Shown piece by piece: positions 1 to 8,094 of a DNA stretch of 36,097 bases. Below the pieces are notes generated by a model. It was given only the letters and a program-made list of their open reading frames with translations, ran no database searches and was not told the origin of the DNA. Both the position numbers and the translations under genes were made by a program. Position 1 is the stretch's first letter. Each line of letters begins with the position of its first letter. Source of the stretch: Bacilli bacterium (GTDB lineage Bacteria > Bacillota_I > Bacilli_A > RFN20 > CAG-826); assembly GCA_017534425.1 (NCBI GenBank), contig JAFXWB010000023.1:1-36097 (forward strand), given 5' to 3'.

Positions 1-1192
1 AAATACACCAGTCATCAACGTTTTCCATCCATTGTTTAAAAGTGTGGTTAAAACGTTCTGGTACAAAGTTAACCTTAGATTCTCTAAGTGCTTGTTCAGC
101 AAGTGGTCTCATTTTGACAAACCATTGTTTCATAAGCATTGGCTCAACAACGCAATGGCTTCTTTCGCTGTGGCCGACTTGGTGAGTGATGTCTTCAATT
201 TTAATTAAACGACCATCTTTTCTAATTTGTTCCACCACGGCATCTCTACATTCATAACGATCCATGCCTTTGTATTTGCCGCACACTTCATTCATCTTTG
301 CGTCTAAATCCATACATTTAATGAATGGCATATTGTATTTCTTTGCCAATGCAAAGTCGTTTGGGTCATGGGCTGGAGTGCATTTCATCGCGCCTGTACC
401 AAATTCGATATCAACGTATTCATCTCCCATAATTGGAAGTTCGTCTTCATTAGCAGGATTAATTACCTTTTTACCGATAAGATGTTTATATCTTTTATCG
501 TTTGGGTTAACAAAAACAGCTGTATCACCAAACATTGTTTCTGGACGAGTTGTAGCGACAGTTAAATATTCATCACTTCCAACAATTGGATATTTGAAAT
601 AATAGAACTTACCTGGGTCATCACTATATTCGACTTCAATATTAGACAAAGCTGTCTTAAGTTCCGGGTCGTAATTGATAATTCTTTCACCTCTATAAAT
701 GAGTCCTTTGTCATATAACGTCTTAAAGACGTGAAGAACGGCTTTATTGAGTTGCTCGTCAAGAGTGAATCTTTCACGGCTATAATCAAGCATTAAACCC
801 ATTTTAGCCCATTGTTTATGGATAAAGTCGGCATATTCATGTTTCCACGACCATGCTTTCTCTAAAAATCCTTCTCTACCAAGATCATAACGAGAAATTC
901 CTTCGCCACGGAGTCTTTCTTCGACTTTGGCTTGGGTTGCAATACCAGCGTGGTCCATACCTGCGAGCCACATGACGTCATAGCCTTGTAACTTTTTATA
1001 TCTAGCGGTTATATCTTGAACTGTTGTGTTCCAAGCGTGACCTAAATGGAGTTTACCTGTTACATTTGGAGGAGGAATCACCATTGAAAATGGGTTTTTT
1101 GTTTTATCTCCGGCAGTAAAATAGCCTTTCGATTTCCAATTTTCATATTTTCCTTCTTCAACTTTCTTTGGATCATATCTTTTGTCTAGCAT
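1..1192 (-). CDS. valS: Valine-tRNA ligase, N-terminal part (cut by window edge)
   Basis: Cytoplasmic class I aminoacyl-tRNA synthetase that charges tRNA-Val. About 397 codons are present, read from the ATG at 1192 to the left edge, which is roughly the first half of a normal ValS (about 880 residues). The N-terminus reads [19 protein letters not shown]. It is followed by [15 protein letters not shown], the class I HIGH-type signature in its ValS form, and near the left edge by [10 protein letters not shown], which begins the conserved ValS segment that continues in the family as SRQLWWGHRIP. The start is fixed by a strong GGAGGA ribosome binding site a few bases upstream. A T-box leader lies directly upstream, which independently supports a synthetase. 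The KMSKS region and anticodon-binding domain lie outside the window. No defect is seen in the visible part. Confidence 0.97.
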   Translation of the reverse strand, partial: MLDKRYDPKKVEEGKYENWKSKGYFTAGDKTKNPFSMVIPPPNVTGKLHLGHAWNTTVQDITARYKKLQGYDVMWLAGMDHAGIATQAKVEERLRGEGISRYDLGREGFLEKAWSWKHEYADFIHKQWAKMGLMLDYSRERFTLDEQLNKAVLHVFKTLYDKGLIYRGERIINYDPELKTALSNIEVEYSDDPGKFYYFKYPIVGSDEYLTVATTRPETMFGDTAVFVNPNDKRYKHLIGKKVINPANEDELPIMGDEYVDIEFGTGAMKCTPAHDPNDFALAKKYNMPFIKCMDLDAKMNEVCGKYKGMDRYECRDAVVEQIRKDGRLIKIEDITHQVGHSERSHCVVEPMLMKQWFVKMRPLAEQALRESKVNFVPERFNHTFKQWMENVDDWCI

Positions 1193-1215
1193 AAGTTGTC
1201 CTCCTTGCAATATAT

Positions 1216-1242
1216 AAAAAGCGCCCTATTTAAGGACGCTTT
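1216..1242 (-). terminator. T-box attenuator terminator
   Basis: On the minus strand the arm AAAGCGTCCT pairs with AGGGCGCTTT (one T-G wobble) around a 5-nt loop and is followed by TTTTT. It is the terminator alternative to the antiterminator, about 25 nt before the valS start. Confidence 0.92.
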
Positions 1243-1415
1243 AACGTGGTACCACCTTAATTCTCTTATTTATTAAGAGCACTTAATTAAGCTATAACGT
1301 AGCAACCGTGATGTTCCCATCAAGCCTCGCAAGCGACAATGATTAGTTTCTAGGTGGTTATTTCACCGTTGCACCACTCTCTAATGCTAGAAATAGCTAA
1401 TCAACCTCTTGGTCT
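1216..1415 (-). ncRNA. T-box leader of valS, predicted specifier GUC (Val)
   Basis: A tRNA-sensing transcription-attenuation leader. On the minus strand it ends with the T-box sequence AAGGTGGTACCACG (1258-1245) just before the intrinsic terminator. Upstream is the conserved stem I stretch AGAGAGTGG...GGTGAAA. The helix GATTAG/CTAATC and the helix TTTCTAG/CTAGAAA delimit stem I. Between CTAATC and the lower CAAG/CTTG pairing sits ATTGTCG, so the specifier is read as GTC (1337-1335), a valine codon matching the downstream gene. The UGGU of the antiterminator bulge could pair with an ACCA tRNA end, as expected for a tRNA with discriminator A. Uncharged tRNA-Val should stabilise the antiterminator and turn valS on. 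The stem boundaries were folded by eye. Confidence 0.93.
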
Positions 1416-1427
1416 TTGACTTGTATT

Positions 1428-1456
1428 ATTATAGCAAAAATTTATTATAATAAAAC
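1428..1456 (-). promoter_or_regulatory. Probable valS promoter
   Basis: There is a perfect TATAAT -10 box on the minus strand (1433-1428). With a 17-bp spacer the -35 position is GTTTTA (1456-1451), a weak match. Transcription would start just upstream of the T-box stem I, the correct place for a leader of this type. Confidence 0.65.
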
Positions 1457-1516
1457 ACTTTATTTTTAATGTCCTTAAACAAAACCTTTTTAAAATAATA
1501 TAATCATTTTTTAAGT

Positions 1517-1559
1517 AAAAACCCCTTGCTGAAGGAGTAATCCTTTAACAGGGGGTTTA
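1517..1559 (-). terminator. Rho-independent terminator of the secreted-protein gene
   Basis: On the minus strand AAACCCC pairs with GGGGTTT. An inner AAGGA/TCCTT helix extends the hairpin, and a T tract follows. It lies about 20 nt after the stop codon of the 1581-3920 gene. The A-rich opposite side could let it act weakly in the other direction. Confidence 0.85.
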
Positions 1560-1580
1560 TTCGTTTGAACTAATCAAATA

Positions 1581-3920
1581 TTAGAAATATGTGATGTAAT
1601 CAAGTACAAGTGGTTGAGCACCTGGATTGGTGAATACACCAATAGCAATATTCTTGTTCTTTTCTTTTGGAACACCACAGTTAACATAATGCCATCCTGG
1701 TTCAACGCCAGTGCCATCATCCTTGTATACAACAGATGTTAATTGTTGGTAATTACCAGATGTTGGAGTGTAATTATCATATGAGAATAATGAAACAGTG
1801 TAATTATATCCAGCTGGAATATAGAACCAGAATGCAACTGATTCAACTGCTAAGCTTTGAGCTTGTGCAACGGCAGGATTAATAATTGCTCTTGTTCTTG
1901 TTGTTCCGTTTACGCCCATCTTAATAGCGCTATTACCTTCAATATAGTAATCAGTAATTTGTGTCATTCTATCATTTGCGGTGTATGCATCCCAGGAACT
2001 ACTTCCTGATTGATTTGAGAACATACCTTGAAGAGTTGCAGTATCTTGTGTACCGTTTGCAAGAACATTATCTTCAACTAATGTAAATGAAGAATCATTA
2101 ATAATACTTGCAATCGAACCAGTAATATCACTCTTATTTATTGTGACAGAAGTCTTATCTGCATTAAATGTGCCAGTCCAATTTCCGAAATCATAAGAAT
2201 CTTCATCAAAATATGTTTTGTATTCATCTGGAACATCAAATGAGCCGTTTGTCTCAATTAACAATTGATCACCATTAATGGTGTGATTTGTTGGTTGCAT
2301 GTTTGCGCCAGCGTAAGCATAAGTATACCCATTAGCACCTAAACCAACTTTGACTGTGTATGCCAGGGCAGGAACATTATTTGGTTTAATATGAACTGTA
2401 CCATGATATGTCTTGGTAATATGTGTAGCAGACTCGTTATATTGTTTTGTTGGAACGAAAACTGGTTCTGTATAAACTGTGATATCATCAATTGGCATAA
2501 ATACAAAGTCGGTCGATATGCCTGAGTTATTAATCATGATGTTAATAGCATAAACTTGTTTATCAGGATTAATATTAATTGTGCATTTTGTCCAATCGGC
2601 ACCAGAACTAATGGTAAAGTCTTTTGTTCCTGTACCATAGGTTGAAGAGTTTCTATTACTGTCTGTCAAAACAAAGTTTTGATAATAAACTTGTGCTCTA
2701 ATTATAACATTACTTGCATTAACTCCTGTTCCATCAGGATTATTACGTCCGCTATGAACCCAGAATGATAATCTATTACCTCTACCAAAATTATAATGTT
2801 GATTTTGATCCCAAACTTCTCTACTCCAAGCTCTAACCCAACCAGCTTTTTGGCCTTGTAAAAGCATAGCTTTATTTCCACTATGTACTGGACCTGTGCC
2901 ATTAGTACTTAAATTAAGATAATTTGATGTACTTGGAATTTTGAAACTTGAGCCAGAAACCCATGTTGCACCGCTACCAGAGCCTGCGTCAACATAATAT
3001 GCAGCTCTTAAATTACTTGCTGTAAAAATTGAGGTTTGATCACCTGAATAACCTGTTCCTCTGTCTGGATAACTTTCAAAGTCGTCCAAAACATAAACAC
3101 GATTCATTTCACCAATTGTTGGAGCAAGAGCCGCACCTGCACCACTCTTTTCAGAGAAGTTTAATGTTCTATAGTCACTTGAAACTGAACCTGTATAAAC
3201 AATGTTTCCGCTAGCTAATGTCATTGTGAAATTACCTAAATTATCAAGTGCGATTGTACCTGTTTGACCAGCGACAGAAACGTTCGAACCTTCTCTAGTA
3301 AGCTCATAGGTGTTTCCGTCTTGTGCTTTACCATTATAGGTTACACCTAATCTTTCAACATCCCAACCAGCTTCAACACATGAATATTCTACTGTTAATG
3401 CTGTAATGGTTGTTTCTGCAGATGCATTTGTAATCATCACATAGTTAGGACTTGAAATTAATTCTTTTTCTGTCCCAGAAACCAAAGCACTCTTAGGACC
3501 ATAATTTTCATAACTTCCGGCTAAGCCTTCTTGGATGAATAAAGAACCACCACTATACTGGACTGTAACAGATTTAATGTTTGTAATCTTTCCATTAAAT
3601 TCGGCAGTTTTGTGATAATTGAATACTCTTCCAGATGGAGCAAGAACTAAGTTGTTGTTTGCGTCCTTCTTTGCTAATGAGTAGTTCATTACCAGTGGTA
3701 AGCTTTCACCAAAACTTTGTTGGACATTTTGCTGATATGTAGTTGTTAAACTAGACATTGCAAAAACATCACTATTCAAAGTTCTCGTATAAGTTGGTTC
3801 ATTTGCATTTGTTCTCGACGTTGATCTTTTTGACTTTACACCAGCAATGACAGCACAAACTGTCAAAACTGAAACAGTCGTCAAAGAAAGAAACATCGTC
3901 AATAAAGTCTTTTTCTTCAT
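1581..3920 (-). CDS. Large secreted beta-sandwich protein with DDFESY-type module
   Basis: A 779-residue exported protein of unknown function. The chosen start (MKKKTLLTMFLSL) follows AAAGGAGGC. An upstream in-frame ATG at 3959 overlaps the -10 box and cannot be the start. The N-terminus is a Sec-type signal or membrane anchor. LTVC is a poor lipobox, so lipidation is doubtful. The rest is Ser/Thr/Asn-rich and beta-predicted. About residues 245-440 form a module beginning LDDFESY and ending PIDDITVY that resembles carbohydrate-binding jelly rolls. A similar module, also preceded by a small beta domain ending in LAP-x-I, occurs in the 963-residue lipoprotein at 19167-22058. The C-terminal roughly 170 residues form another sandwich ending in LDYITYF. 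No catalytic motif was recognised. It lies downstream of the sugar-uptake operon but has its own promoter. A glycan-binding surface protein is the best guess. Confidence 0.85.
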   Translation of the reverse strand: MKKKTLLTMFLSLTTVSVLTVCAVIAGVKSKRSTSRTNANEPTYTRTLNSDVFAMSSLTTTYQQNVQQSFGESLPLVMNYSLAKKDANNNLVLAPSGRVFNYHKTAEFNGKITNIKSVTVQYSGGSLFIQEGLAGSYENYGPKSALVSGTEKELISSPNYVMITNASAETTITALTVEYSCVEAGWDVERLGVTYNGKAQDGNTYELTREGSNVSVAGQTGTIALDNLGNFTMTLASGNIVYTGSVSSDYRTLNFSEKSGAGAALAPTIGEMNRVYVLDDFESYPDRGTGYSGDQTSIFTASNLRAAYYVDAGSGSGATWVSGSSFKIPSTSNYLNLSTNGTGPVHSGNKAMLLQGQKAGWVRAWSREVWDQNQHYNFGRGNRLSFWVHSGRNNPDGTGVNASNVIIRAQVYYQNFVLTDSNRNSSTYGTGTKDFTISSGADWTKCTININPDKQVYAINIMINNSGISTDFVFMPIDDITVYTEPVFVPTKQYNESATHITKTYHGTVHIKPNNVPALAYTVKVGLGANGYTYAYAGANMQPTNHTINGDQLLIETNGSFDVPDEYKTYFDEDSYDFGNWTGTFNADKTSVTINKSDITGSIASIINDSSFTLVEDNVLANGTQDTATLQGMFSNQSGSSSWDAYTANDRMTQITDYYIEGNSAIKMGVNGTTRTRAIINPAVAQAQSLAVESVAFWFYIPAGYNYTVSLFSYDNYTPTSGNYQQLTSVVYKDDGTGVEPGWHYVNCGVPKEKNKNIAIGVFTNPGAQPLVLDYITYF

Positions 3921-3957
3921 TATAAAGCCTCCTTTATACAATAAACAACTTACTAAC

Positions 3958-3986
3958 ATTATATGTTAATTATGAAGTTTTTGAAA
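3958..3986 (-). promoter_or_regulatory. Promoter of the secreted-protein gene
   Basis: The minus strand shows TTTCAA (3986-3981), a 17-bp spacer and a perfect TATAAT (3963-3958). A leader of about 30 nt containing AAAGGAGG leads to the ATG at 3920. Together with the terminator at 4047-4074 this separates the gene from the ABC operon. Confidence 0.7.
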
Positions 3987-4046
3987 GACTATTTTAATCG
4001 GGCACTTTAAAACAGTAGGACAAGTCTAATTTTTAAATATTTTTAC

Positions 4047-4074
4047 ACAAAAAAGCGTTATTTTAAAATAATGC
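4047..4074 (-). terminator. Terminator overlapping the ATPase stop codon
   Basis: On the minus strand GCATTATTTTAAAATAACGC is self-complementary (GC ends, one A-C mismatch, then TTA/TAA with a TTTTAAAA centre) and is followed by TTTTTT. The hairpin contains the last codons and the TAA of the ATPase gene. The stem is AT-rich, so efficiency is uncertain. Confidence 0.6.
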
Positions 4075-6154
4075 TATCTCCTGGAATATGGATTTTGAAC
4101 TTATCCATTGCATAGACTGAGAAATTATTCTCAACATGGAATGTAGCGTAATTCTCGATTCCTTTAACAACACCATAAATGAAGTTCTTATTTGAAGATT
4201 TATCTTCATCATATGCTGTAAATGTGATGAGGTTTTTCTTAAGTTCAGGTCTAGGAGTAAATAATTCCTCACGAAGATTAGCAAGATATTCTGTATTTTT
4301 ACTAATGCGTTCTTGCGCATCAGATAAATCATTTTGAGCTTCATTAAGTTTTTCTTGTAAAGCTTGTTTGTTTACATCATCAACTTTTTCTAAAGCTTTC
4401 TCAGTCTTTAAAATTATTCTATTAGCAAGTTTGGCATCTTTTCTTGCTTCTAGTAAAGCTGCATTAGCAGGATCTGAGGCAAGTTTCTCTTTAAGAAGTT
4501 TTTTGCTTAAGATAACAACTGCATTTTCTGGAGAAATCTCCACAGTGCATTCGCCTTCAATATGAGCAAATTCTGGTCTATCTTTAACTTCGAGAGTTGT
4601 TCCGCAAGCTTTAACGAACAAACGGCCGTCTTTTCGGAATGCATGCCCAGATGTTTCGTTTTTATAAACGATTTCGTGGGATTTGACTAAATCATGATTT
4701 TCATCATAAATCTTCATGTTCTTGACCGGCATATAGATATAGTCAACTTTAGCAGGTTGATCGAGTTTAAGTTTCATGACGAAATATTCGTCTAAACCAT
4801 TAACCTTGAAGAATGCTGCGACATAATCAGTCTTATCTTCGGTAAACTCAATCTTAATTGGTAGTTTAATGCTATTTGGAATTTCTTTAAGTGAAATTTC
4901 ATTAACATTTGCAACAAGTTGCAATTCTTTATTAAATGCAGTGCCTAAAAGTTTACTCTTTAAATCTGCTGGTAAATCAATAACGTTTTTACCAATAGTG
5001 ACTTCATTATCACTAAATGTAGCTTTAAAGCTATTGCAAGTACGAACACCTAAAATAGAATTTGTGGTTTCTTTATCGAATAGGTAAGCGGCATCCATAT
5101 CAAATGTGAGTTTAATCTTCTCTTTAGTTTTGACTCTACCTTTGAATGGGGCTTTAACGATAACGTTACCTTTAATTCCAGGAATTTGACAATAATAAAT
5201 TGTTTCATCACCAAGTTGTTCAACAACATCGATAATGCCTTCAATATTTCCGTTTTCATCAACTTTAATATTTTCTGGTCTAATACCAAATTTAACATCT
5301 TTTCCTATATAGGAACTATTGACGAGTTCTTTAGTTTTAAGATTAGAGAACTTGAGCAATGGTTTTGCCTCTGCATCAGTTAGTGTAGCTGTTAAAACTG
5401 CACCGTCTTTGCCAAGTCTAGCATTCAAAATGTTCATTTGTGGTGAACCTAAGAATGTTGCGACAAATAAGTTTGCTGGATCGTTATATAAGGCAACTGG
5501 AGAATCTACTTGTTGAATAAAACCATCTTTCATAACAACGATTCTTGTACCCATTGTCATAGCTTCAGTTTGGTCGTGAGTAACATAAATGAATGTTGTT
5601 TTTAGTTTCTCGTGAAGTTTTGTAATTTCACTTCTCATTTGAACTCTTAACTTAGCATCTAAGTTTGATAATGGCTCGTCAAGAAGGAAGACTTTTGGTT
5701 CACGAACGATAGCTCTACCTAAAGCAACACGTTGTCTTTGACCACCAGACAAAGCTTTAGGCTTTCTGGTTAATAATTCTGAAATTTCAAGGATTTCTGC
5801 TGCATTTTTAACACGTTTTTCAATTTCTTCTTTTGGAGTGTGTCTTAATTTAAGACCAAACGCCATATTTTGGAAAACTGTCATGTGTGGATAAAGAGCA
5901 TAATTTTGGAAAACCATGGCAATATCTCTATTTTTGCTCTCAACGTCATTAACAACTTCATCATCAATGTAAAGTTTGCCTTGAGTAATATCTTCAAGAC
6001 CCGCAATCATTCTTAAAGTTGTGGATTTTCCACACCCAGATGGACCAACGAAAACGACAAATTCTTTGTCAGGGATATCGAGGTTAAAATCATTAACAGC
6101 TCTAACACCGCCTTCGTATACTTTGTATACATTTTCTAGTTTTACTTTTGCCAT
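4058..6154 (-). CDS. MsmX/UgpC-like sugar ABC transporter ATPase with long C-terminal extension
   Basis: The cytoplasmic ATPase that energises CUT1-type sugar importers, presumably with the permeases at 16316-18165. Residues 1-240 are a complete nucleotide-binding domain: Walker A GPSGCGKST (37-45), Q-loop Q83, signature LSGGQ (135-139), Walker B VFLLDEP (155-161) and H-loop H193. Residues 240-367 are the MalK-type TOBE/OB region (FGIRPENIKV near 289; DAAYLFD near 354-360), where ordinary family members end at about 365-370 residues. Here about 330 residues follow: further beta-rich sequence (370-550, with a TOBE-like YIYMPVKNMKIYDENHD stretch), a charged probable coiled coil (555-632), and a last TOBE-like piece (640-698). 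It is the final gene of the operon, 2 nt after the preceding stop, with AAGGAG inside that gene's end. Extended UgpC-type ATPases are known in mycoplasmas (from memory); this one is longer than usual. The ATPase function is certain; the role of the extension is unknown. Confidence 0.95.
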   Translation of the reverse strand: MAKVKLENVYKVYEGGVRAVNDFNLDIPDKEFVVFVGPSGCGKSTTLRMIAGLEDITQGKLYIDDEVVNDVESKNRDIAMVFQNYALYPHMTVFQNMAFGLKLRHTPKEEIEKRVKNAAEILEISELLTRKPKALSGGQRQRVALGRAIVREPKVFLLDEPLSNLDAKLRVQMRSEITKLHEKLKTTFIYVTHDQTEAMTMGTRIVVMKDGFIQQVDSPVALYNDPANLFVATFLGSPQMNILNARLGKDGAVLTATLTDAEAKPLLKFSNLKTKELVNSSYIGKDVKFGIRPENIKVDENGNIEGIIDVVEQLGDETIYYCQIPGIKGNVIVKAPFKGRVKTKEKIKLTFDMDAAYLFDKETTNSILGVRTCNSFKATFSDNEVTIGKNVIDLPADLKSKLLGTAFNKELQLVANVNEISLKEIPNSIKLPIKIEFTEDKTDYVAAFFKVNGLDEYFVMKLKLDQPAKVDYIYMPVKNMKIYDENHDLVKSHEIVYKNETSGHAFRKDGRLFVKACGTTLEVKDRPEFAHIEGECTVEISPENAVVILSKKLLKEKLASDPANAALLEARKDAKLANRIILKTEKALEKVDDVNKQALQEKLNEAQNDLSDAQERISKNTEYLANLREELFTPRPELKKNLITFTAYDEDKSSNKNFIYGVVKGIENYATFHVENNFSVYAMDKFKIHIPGDSIILK

Positions 6155-6156
6155 GA

Positions 6157-7017
6157 TTAATTCTCCTTACTCTCCTCAGCTATATAGAGACCCTTTTTAT
6201 AGTAATCAGGGTAGTTTAGTCGATTAATGTATTTGTCAAAGGCCTCGTGGGATAGTAATGTCCACGCTATCATCATAAATGAAGATAGGAATGCAATTAC
6301 TATAATAATAACAATTTGGGCAATAAAATCAACAAACATTAATCCCACAACTAAACCTGTTGTTAACACAAAAAGTAATAAATTTTTGAAAAACTTTGCC
6401 ACGAAAAAGATGAAAGAATTTCTAAAAACTTGCCAACATGAATTCGTGTAATAGCAATCATATGTAAGTGTGTAGACACAAATTATAGATAATACAATGA
6501 ACTGAATAATGCATAAACCCATGCCAATACTTTGCACCCAAGGTTGTTCTGAACTTTGTTGAGTTCTTAACATAAAAAATGAGCCAACCACTAATAAAAA
6601 AAGTGAAACTCCCCACACAAAACCAAACACTAAAGCGTGCTTCCAGTTTTTCTTAATTCCGACAAAAAATTCTGGACCTGTCAACACTGCATTTTGCCAA
6701 GCAATTTGTTTACAAACTTGCGCTAGTCCAGCAAGGCCAATAAAGCCAATCATTGAACACGGAATTGCAATTATCATCATGTAAAAAATCATCGAAAAAA
6801 CTAGAGATGAATAGTTAGCTTCATCGGAAGGAATTCCAATAATAAACATATCAAAAATTAGAATATCTACTACCAAAGGTAGTAAAAACACAAATAATAA
6901 CATGGATAATGATACCATTTGTCTTTTTTGATTTTTCAAAAGATCAAGGAAAATTTGTCTCCTAGTATGAGGAAGCTCTTTAACACTAAAATCTGTTTTT
7001 CTTTCCTTGTTTTTCAT
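6157..7017 (-). CDS. Polytopic membrane protein, resembles YesL/DUF624
   Basis: A 286-residue integral membrane protein with about six hydrophobic segments. The ATG at 7017 is chosen because the frame upstream of it starts only at a TTG inside the preceding gene. The ATG lies one base after the preceding stop, which suggests translational coupling. A middle stretch (GLAGLAQVCKQIAW, then EFFVGIKKNWKHAL) resembles the YesL/DUF624 family, whose genes commonly sit beside LplABC-type sugar transporters. It is longer than a typical YesL (about 210 residues). Its place between the importer genes and their ATPase suggests an accessory role in transport or in assembly of the surface system. The function of the family is not established, so no symbol is given. 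Confidence 0.75.
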   Translation of the reverse strand: MKNKERKTDFSVKELPHTRRQIFLDLLKNQKRQMVSLSMLLFVFLLPLVVDILIFDMFIIGIPSDEANYSSLVFSMIFYMMIIAIPCSMIGFIGLAGLAQVCKQIAWQNAVLTGPEFFVGIKKNWKHALVFGFVWGVSLFLLVVGSFFMLRTQQSSEQPWVQSIGMGLCIIQFIVLSIICVYTLTYDCYYTNSCWQVFRNSFIFFVAKFFKNLLLFVLTTGLVVGLMFVDFIAQIVIIIVIAFLSSFMMIAWTLLSHEAFDKYINRLNYPDYYKKGLYIAEESKEN

Positions 7018-7018
7018 C

Positions 7019-7612
7019 TTATTTTCCCAATACATATTGCATAAATTTAAATGCATTTTCTGTGTGTTTTTTTGATTGAGAATATTCACCAATATTCCAA
7101 CTTTTTGCAGCTATAAAGGCATAGTAATTTATGTTTTCTTTCAAGTTTGCAATTTCATTTATTGGTGTTACTTTAGGCACTGCAACACCATAGCCAGATT
7201 CATCGATCGTTTCGTCTGTAATTTTGCATAATTCTTTAACTTCACTAGTAAGTTCAAGAACAGCTGTTTCAATTCCGATGCTTTGTAATTTTTCTTCTGG
7301 AAGAATGATTAAATCACATCTATTGTAAGCAACAACTGAAATCTTTTTTGCAAATGTAACTTCATCTTCTAAATAATCGGCTTCAATAACTTCTGTTTTC
7401 CTAATTCCTAAATCTTTCAAATCAGTGAATAATTTATCTTCAGCGTTCTCTTTAGCATAGCAAGGAACAAAAATTGACAATGTTTCATTCTGTTTTGCCC
7501 GATGCATAAAAGAATAAGAAAGTGGGAATAAAACAACAGGAACCACTATTGCAAGCAAATACAAATACCAGGTGTAAGAAAATGACTTTTTAAATTGAGT
7601 AGAAAATTTCAT
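7019..7612 (-). CDS. Single-pass membrane-anchored protein, possibly binding-protein-like
   Basis: 197 residues of unknown function. An N-terminal positively charged segment leads into one hydrophobic helix (about residues 16-36, YLYLLAIVVPVVLFPLSY), so the remaining 160 residues are probably outside the cell. The outer part alternates strands and helices (LSIFVPCYAKENAEDKLF, CDLIILPEEKL) and ends in ENAFKFMQYVLG. The last is reminiscent of the C-terminal helix of family 1 solute-binding proteins. I therefore suspect a tethered, shortened binding-protein-like fold, but this is an impression only. The start codon overlaps the previous gene's stop as ATGA. Confidence 0.75.
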   Translation of the reverse strand: MKFSTQFKKSFSYTWYLYLLAIVVPVVLFPLSYSFMHRAKQNETLSIFVPCYAKENAEDKLFTDLKDLGIRKTEVIEADYLEDEVTFAKKISVVAYNRCDLIILPEEKLQSIGIETAVLELTSEVKELCKITDETIDESGYGVAVPKVTPINEIANLKENINYYAFIAAKSWNIGEYSQSKKHTENAFKFMQYVLGK

Positions 7613-8094
7613 TTTCTTAACTCCACATTAATAACTATAGAACCATAAACCTGAATTCTGGCCTTTTGGTTCTTCTTAAATGAAAATTTACTTGGAAGAT
7701 AGAAGAATTTATCTTCTTCCTTTAAATTTTCATCAACTTTTGCCTCTAAAACATAGTATTCACGCCCATTATATTCTTTAATATTTTCAGAAATACTTTG
7801 TATTTCAACATCATACTCGCTTAGTTCGACTTTAGAAGCTCCTTCAAAAAAACGAACGTCAGCTTTTAAAACTCGACGAATAACCGTGAAGTAGAAGACA
7901 GCATAAATTAAGTAAAAAACGCTGATTAATATAGTAAAAATTAACTCTAAGATGTACTTTTGTTTTGATGTTAACATCAAAAGTATAATTAAAGCGAATG
8001 TAAGAATAGTAGATAAAATAAAAAGTATAAAATGGCGTCGTTTTTTATATTCGGCGCCATATAAACCTTTTTCAATATCAACTAAATTAAGCAT
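7609..8094 (-). CDS. Small membrane protein with two transmembrane helices
   Basis: 161 residues, not recognised. The ATG at 8094 overlaps the end of the SGNH lipoprotein gene by 8 nt. The only alternative further upstream is a TTG at 8115. A basic stretch (EYKKRRH) precedes two long hydrophobic helices (about residues 20-43 and 47-70). The C-terminal roughly 90 residues are hydrophilic and beta-rich (YYVLEAKVDENLKEED, then a short barrel-like end VYGSIVINVELRK). If the positive-inside rule holds, both ends are cytoplasmic. It is co-transcribed and start/stop-coupled with the tethered protein downstream, and these two plus the YesL-like gene look like one functional sub-cassette. Confidence 0.7.
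   Translation of the reverse strand: MLNLVDIEKGLYGAEYKKRRHFILFILSTILTFALIILLMLTSKQKYILELIFTILISVFYLIYAVFYFTVIRRVLKADVRFFEGASKVELSEYDVEIQSISENIKEYNGREYYVLEAKVDENLKEEDKFFYLPSKFSFKKNQKARIQVYGSIVINVELRK

Noticed and set aside
264-602. Open frame on the plus strand, antisense to valS
   Set aside because: It lies wholly opposite conserved valS codons, has no ribosome binding site, and its protein resembles nothing; it is a reading-frame shadow.
3921-3959. Upstream in-frame ATG giving a 13-residue longer secreted protein
   Set aside because: The ATG overlaps the -10 box and the strong AAAGGAGGC precedes the inner ATG at 3920.
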